From UBA1858 sp965227695 (GTDB lineage Bacteria; Pseudomonadota; Gammaproteobacteria; UBA4575): a stretch of 64,000 nucleotides of DNA. This document shows, piece by piece, positions 61,007 to 64,000 of this stretch (position 1 is its first letter; every line of letters starts with the position of its first letter). The position numbers and the translations under genes are program-made. The stretch covers positions 558,001 to 622,000 of the forward strand of contig OZ245760.1 of the NCBI GenBank assembly GCA_965227695.1, given 5' to 3'. Below the pieces are notes generated by a model. It made no database searches and was not told where the DNA came from. It saw only the letters and a list, made by a program, of their open reading frames with translations.

Positions 61007-61459
61007 TTACTCCAGATTAAGAATGTAATCCCAGTGTTGTTTTGTAACAGGCATTATTGAAAGTCGGTTGCCTTTGCGAAGCAGCGGTAAATCCTGCAGT
61101 GTTTTGTGATTTTTAAGTTCCTGAAGTGTAATGGTACGCTTTAATTTGCGTTTATATTTCACATCCACCATCATCCATCGGGGATTATCCGGATCGCTTT
61201 TAGGGTCGTAATGCTTATCTTTTTTATCAAATGCAGTATGGTCAGGGTACCCTTCGCGATGTATTGTCATGATCCCGACAATCCCTATCTCATCGCAATT
61301 GGAATGATACATAAAAGCTAAATCACCTTTTTTCATCTGGTCACGCATCATGTTGCGTGCTTGATAGTTGCGTACCCCGTCCCAGTGCTCGATTTTGTCC
61401 TTCTTTAAATCATCTATGCTGTATTCGCCGGGTTCGGACTTCATTAACCAATATTGCAT
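61007..61459 (-). CDS. EVE-domain protein
   Basis: This 150-residue EVE-domain (PUA-like) protein has M-K-S-E-P-G-E-Y-S-I-D-D-L near residues 6-18, W-D-G-V-R-N-Y-Q-A-R-N, F-M-Y-H-S-N-C and W-M-M-V-D-V-K. Related domains bind modified bases in nucleic acid. ATG 61459 is chosen over a codon 18 bp upstream because homologues begin at Q-Y-W-L-M-K-S-E-P. It lies downstream of the 6S RNA, a common position for this family in gammaproteobacteria. Confidence 0.95.
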   Translation of the reverse strand: MQYWLMKSEPGEYSIDDLKKDKIEHWDGVRNYQARNMMRDQMKKGDLAFMYHSNCDEIGIVGIMTIHREGYPDHTAFDKKDKHYDPKSDPDNPRWMMVDVKYKRKLKRTITLQELKNHKTLQDLPLLRKGNRLSIMPVTKQHWDYILNLE

Positions 61460-61564
61460 AACAAATATCTCTTTCAAACTTTAACAAGATGTTAATCCTA
61501 GCACATGGTCAATGAGATCAAGGCATTTATAGGAGTGTAGGCGAGTAGAAGAGATATTGGGAAA

Positions 61565-61750
61565 GCGCACTCCATGAGTACCGTGGCGATGGCCGTTGAC
61601 CTTGAACCAGAGGTTCAAGTGGGTTCACTGTAAAAGTCTTAAGGCTCCCTGCTTTTGCAGGTATGCACACTGACTATTAACAAGCAATCCCGAGGTTTGT
61701 TAATAGGCTCAAGGGATTTAACGACGTGCTCACGCATATCGCAGAGGCGC
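61565..61750 (-). ncRNA. ssrS: 6S RNA
   Basis: 6S RNA mimics an open promoter and traps sigma-70 RNA polymerase. On the minus strand the GAGCCTTAAGAC segment, the palindromic ACTTGAACC / GGTTCAAGG hairpin and CCATCGCCACGGTACTCATGG match the 3' half of E. coli 6S RNA in order and spacing. GCGCCTC at the 5' end can pair with GAGTGCGC at the 3' end as the closing stem. The resulting 186 nt is the expected size. It lies directly downstream of zapA, the conserved gammaproteobacterial position. Exact ends are estimated. Confidence 0.88.
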
Positions 61751-61776
61751 TGACTCCAATTCTACGACGCGGGATA

Positions 61777-62085
61777 TCAGAATTCCAACTGATTTGATGT
61801 ACGAATGGCGCTATCTATCCGCTCATGTAGTGTACGTACACGCTGATTGATGCTTGAGGTATAGGCCTGGTGCTGTGAACGCTCCGACAGATACTCATGG
61901 GCAAGATTCAGTGCTGCCATTACTGTGATCCTGTCAGGGCCAATCACTTTGCCGCTCTCACGAACTTCTGAGATGCGCTCATTAAGAAATGTTGCAGATT
62001 GTCTGAGTGCATCTTCCTGCCCTTCTGGACATGCGATGCGGTATTCTTTGTCGAGTATTTGGACTGTGATCGGCTTTGAGCTCAT
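61777..62085 (-). CDS. zapA: Cell division protein ZapA
   Basis: ZapA stabilises FtsZ bundles at the division ring. The 102-residue protein has an N-terminal P-I-T-V-Q-I-L-D-K-E-Y-R-I-A-C-P-E-G domain and a C-terminal coiled coil starting near A-A-L-N-L-A-H-E. It is 31 bp downstream of a ZapB-like coiled-coil gene and 26 bp before 6S RNA. Confidence 0.95.
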   Translation of the reverse strand: MSSKPITVQILDKEYRIACPEGQEDALRQSATFLNERISEVRESGKVIGPDRITVMAALNLAHEYLSERSQHQAYTSSINQRVRTLHERIDSAIRTSNQLEF

Positions 62086-62116
62086 AGTGCGTATATTGGT
62101 TAGGCGTTGTGTCGTG

Positions 62117-62332
62117 TTAACCTGCCGTCTCCATGGCTTTTAATCGATTTATCATAGTCTGTACCCGTTGACGTGCTTCTTCCTGTTTCTCCAGCAGTTT
62201 GGCCCGCTCAGTGCTGTATGATTGCTGCTGGGCTTTAAGTAGCCTGTTCTCCTGCTTTAACTGTTCACATGTCTGTATAAGTTCATCAATGCGAATTTCT
62301 AGCCTCTGGAATTCTTCTTCTGAAATATTCAT
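62117..62332 (-). CDS. Short coiled-coil protein, ZapB-like (TIGR02449 type)
   Basis: This 71-residue protein is almost entirely coiled coil, with L-E-x-R-I-D-E-L-I near residues 11-19 and E-N-R-L-L-K-A-Q near 28-35. The length and position upstream of zapA match the TIGR02449 family. A role alongside ZapA in division is inferred from neighbourhood and ZapB-like structure. It is divergent from the UPF0149 gene. Confidence 0.9.
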   Translation of the reverse strand: MNISEEEFQRLEIRIDELIQTCEQLKQENRLLKAQQQSYSTERAKLLEKQEEARQRVQTMINRLKAMETAG

Positions 62333-62494
62333 GGTATTTCTTATTATTATTCAAGCCGTTAACAGTAACAATATGCTATCACACAAACAGGCAGAACGAC
62401 AAAGTAAAATATATGACAGTTTCCAGCTTACAACAGTATTATTTAGCCGTGACTGGATATAAATATTTGAATTTAATAGTGGTAAACTTCAATC

Positions 62495-63046
62495 ATGAGT
62501 TTACCTGCCTATGAAGAATTAAATGAAGCTTTGCGCCAGCTCGATTTCGGTGAGCGTGCTTCTGAGCTGCATGGCTTTTTATGTGGTGTCGTCGCACTGG
62601 ATATCGCTTATCCTCTTGGTTCGTCAATTACCACACTGGCGCCTGATCTTCGTCAGGATGCAATGAACGAGCAATTCACACAAACCCTTGACTGTTTGTA
62701 CGACGCAGTACGTCAGCAAATGACCGATCCGGTGCTACAACTCGAACTGCTTATCCCTGAGGAAAATTCAGTGAATTTAAGCGCACGGGTAAAAGCCTTG
62801 GGCAGCTGGTGTGATGGTTTCTTGTTTGGGCTTGCCAATGCAGGACTGAGGGAACGTTCTGACCTGCCTGAAGACACTTCTGAAATTCTGTTGGACCTGA
62901 CTCGCATTTCACAGCTGCAGGGCGCTGATACTGGCGATGAAGATGAAGAATCTTCTTTCAATGAGTTGCTCGAGTATGTGCGCATGTCTGCTTTGCTGGT
63001 GGCAGAAGAGCTCCAGCCGATCAAAATGTCTACGGAGTTGCAATAA
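62495..63046 (+). CDS. YgfB/UPF0149 family protein
   Basis: This 183-residue protein of the UPF0149 (YgfB/YecA-like) family has S-E-L-H-G-F-L-C-G near residues 23-31, W-C-D-G-F-L-F-G-L near 105-113 and a C-terminal E-L-L-E-Y-V-R-M-S-A-L-L. The molecular function is not well defined, although Pseudomonas YgfB affects beta-lactam tolerance. Its TAA stop is directly followed by the GTG of pepP, an arrangement (ygfB-pepP-ubiH) widely kept in gammaproteobacteria. Confidence 0.95.
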   Translation: MSLPAYEELNEALRQLDFGERASELHGFLCGVVALDIAYPLGSSITTLAPDLRQDAMNEQFTQTLDCLYDAVRQQMTDPVLQLELLIPEENSVNLSARVKALGSWCDGFLFGLANAGLRERSDLPEDTSEILLDLTRISQLQGADTGDEDEESSFNELLEYVRMSALLVAEELQPIKMSTELQ

Positions 63047-64000
63047 GTGAGAAATGAATTCACGAAGCGCAGGAAGAACCTGATGCGAATGATGGGGCCT
63101 GATGCCATTGCAATAATCCCCGCCTCTTCGGTTAAGGTGCGTAACCGCGATGTTGAGTTTGATTATCGCCAGGATAGCGATTTTTTGTATTTAACCGGCT
63201 TCCATGAGCCGGAGTCTGTCGCTGTTTTGATCCCCCAACGTGAACAGGCACAGTATGTCCTGTTCTGTCGTGAGCGCGATCTGGAGATGGAAACCTGGAA
63301 TGGACGCCGGGCAGGCCAGAAAGGCGCGATCGAATACTACGATGCTGACGATGCCTTTCCTATTGGTGACATTGATGAAATCCTGCCTGGATTACTGGAA
63401 CAGCGTGAACGTGTTTTTTACACGATGGGGGTGAATACTGATTTTGACCACAGAGTGATTGGCTGGGTGAATCAGATACGCGAAAAGGGTCGCGGAGGGG
63501 CACATACTCCCAATGAATTTATTGCATTGGAGCACTTATTACACGAGTTAAGGTTGTTCAAGTCGGGTGCGGAAATTCAGTCAATGAAAAAGGCGGCAAA
63601 AGCGGCCATGGCCGGACACCGTCGCGCCATGCAGCGCTGTCGGCCTGGTATGTATGAATATCAGGTTGAAGCTGAACTTCTATATGAATTTAAAAAGGCC
63701 GGTTGCCAGACTGCCTACCCGTCTATCGTAGGAGGTGGTGAAAATGGCTGTATATTACATTACACGGATAACAACCATATTCTTAAGGAGGGCGAGTTAC
63801 TATTGATCGATGCCGGTGCGGAATTTCAGGGCTATGCGAGTGATATAACACGTACATTTCCTGTGAATGGTGAATTCAGTGAACCACAACTTGAGTTATA
63901 TAATCTTGTGCTTGAAGCTCAGTTAGCCGCAATTGATGCGGTACGGCCGGGCAATCACTGGAACGATCCGCATGACATTGCCATCAAGGTACTCACTAAG
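63047..64000 (+). CDS. pepP: Xaa-Pro aminopeptidase, 5' part
   Basis: The gene starts with GTG at 63047 and stays open to the window edge (318 codons), so about 120 C-terminal residues are missing. PepP removes N-terminal residues preceding proline. The N-terminal domain begins near N-E-F-T-K-R-R-K-N-L, with Y-R-Q-D-S-D-F-L-Y-L-T-G-F. The pita-bread domain supplies the first metal ligands in L-I-D-A-G-A-E and S-D-I-T-R-T-F-P; the remaining ligands lie outside the window. It abuts the UPF0149 gene and is translationally coupled. Confidence 0.96.
   Translation, partial: MRNEFTKRRKNLMRMMGPDAIAIIPASSVKVRNRDVEFDYRQDSDFLYLTGFHEPESVAVLIPQREQAQYVLFCRERDLEMETWNGRRAGQKGAIEYYDADDAFPIGDIDEILPGLLEQRERVFYTMGVNTDFDHRVIGWVNQIREKGRGGAHTPNEFIALEHLLHELRLFKSGAEIQSMKKAAKAAMAGHRRAMQRCRPGMYEYQVEAELLYEFKKAGCQTAYPSIVGGGENGCILHYTDNNHILKEGELLLIDAGAEFQGYASDITRTFPVNGEFSEPQLELYNLVLEAQLAAIDAVRPGNHWNDPHDIAIKVLTK

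Overview
The window is chromosomal DNA from a gammaproteobacterium of moderate GC content, judged by eye. The best evidence is gene order. Several blocks match, as I recall it, the Pseudomonas aeruginosa chromosome: yggT-proC-yggS-pilT-pilU, pyrB-pyrC'-pyrR-ruvX-algH-tonB-gshB-pilGHIJ-chpA-chpC-rsmE, rpe-gph-trpE, trpG-trpD-trpC-crp/vfr-osmC-speD-coq7, and zapA with a 6S RNA. I see no insertion sequence, prophage, integrase, CRISPR array, toxin-antitoxin pair or tRNA. The tkt-gap-pgk-pyk-fba run, rpe, rpiA, a phosphoglycolate phosphatase and a glycolate-oxidase-type Fe-S protein would suit a carbon-fixing or gluconeogenic metabolism. No RuBisCO or sulfur gene lies here, so that remains an inference.

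Layout. 1-3.2 kb: end of a TerB-like gene, an HU-like nucleoid protein, then yggT, proC and yggS on the minus strand. 3.4-7.0 kb: three consecutive PilT-family ATPases. 7.0-13.5 kb: a tightly coupled minus-strand run with pyrimidine synthesis (pyrK-like, inactive-type pyrC', pyrB, pyrR), ruvX, algH, tonB and gshB. 13.7-22.6 kb: a Pil-Chp chemosensory operon (pilG, pilH, pilI, a short pilJ, a 1862-residue ChpA/PilL kinase, chpC) with no methyltransferase or methylesterase gene. 22.6-25.9 kb: rsmE and the metK-ahcY pair of the SAM cycle. 26.1-33.8 kb: a redoxin, then tkt-gap-pgk-pyk-fba. 33.8-45.3 kb: single genes and small groups (BLUF photoreceptor, bioD, a UPF0178 protein, FKBP isomerase, DEAD-box helicase, NYN protein, purC, purE-purK, an AcuI-like reductase, a SpmA-SpmB fusion, a cytochrome c). 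45.4-54.7 kb: rpe, gph, the trp genes, crp/vfr, osmC, speD, coq7, glcF. 54.8-60.3 kb: a 2Fe-2S ferredoxin, rplM-rpsI, a Ysc84 protein, rpiA-aldolase-cyclophilin-like, ilvA. 60.4-64 kb: a histone H1-like gene built from 45-bp repeats, an EVE protein, 6S RNA, zapA, a ZapB-like coiled coil, a UPF0149 protein and the start of pepP.

The observations most worth following are: a Trp-codon-rich leader peptide just before trpE with no obvious terminator; a terminator-like hairpin between a possible promoter and rplM; the stripped-down Pil-Chp pathway beside a third, acidic-tailed retraction ATPase; perfect 45-bp repeats inside the H1-like gene; a PyrK-type subunit with no nearby PyrD; and a conserved but unexplained rpiA-aldolase-cyclophilin-like operon. 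No clearly new defence or mobile system was found.
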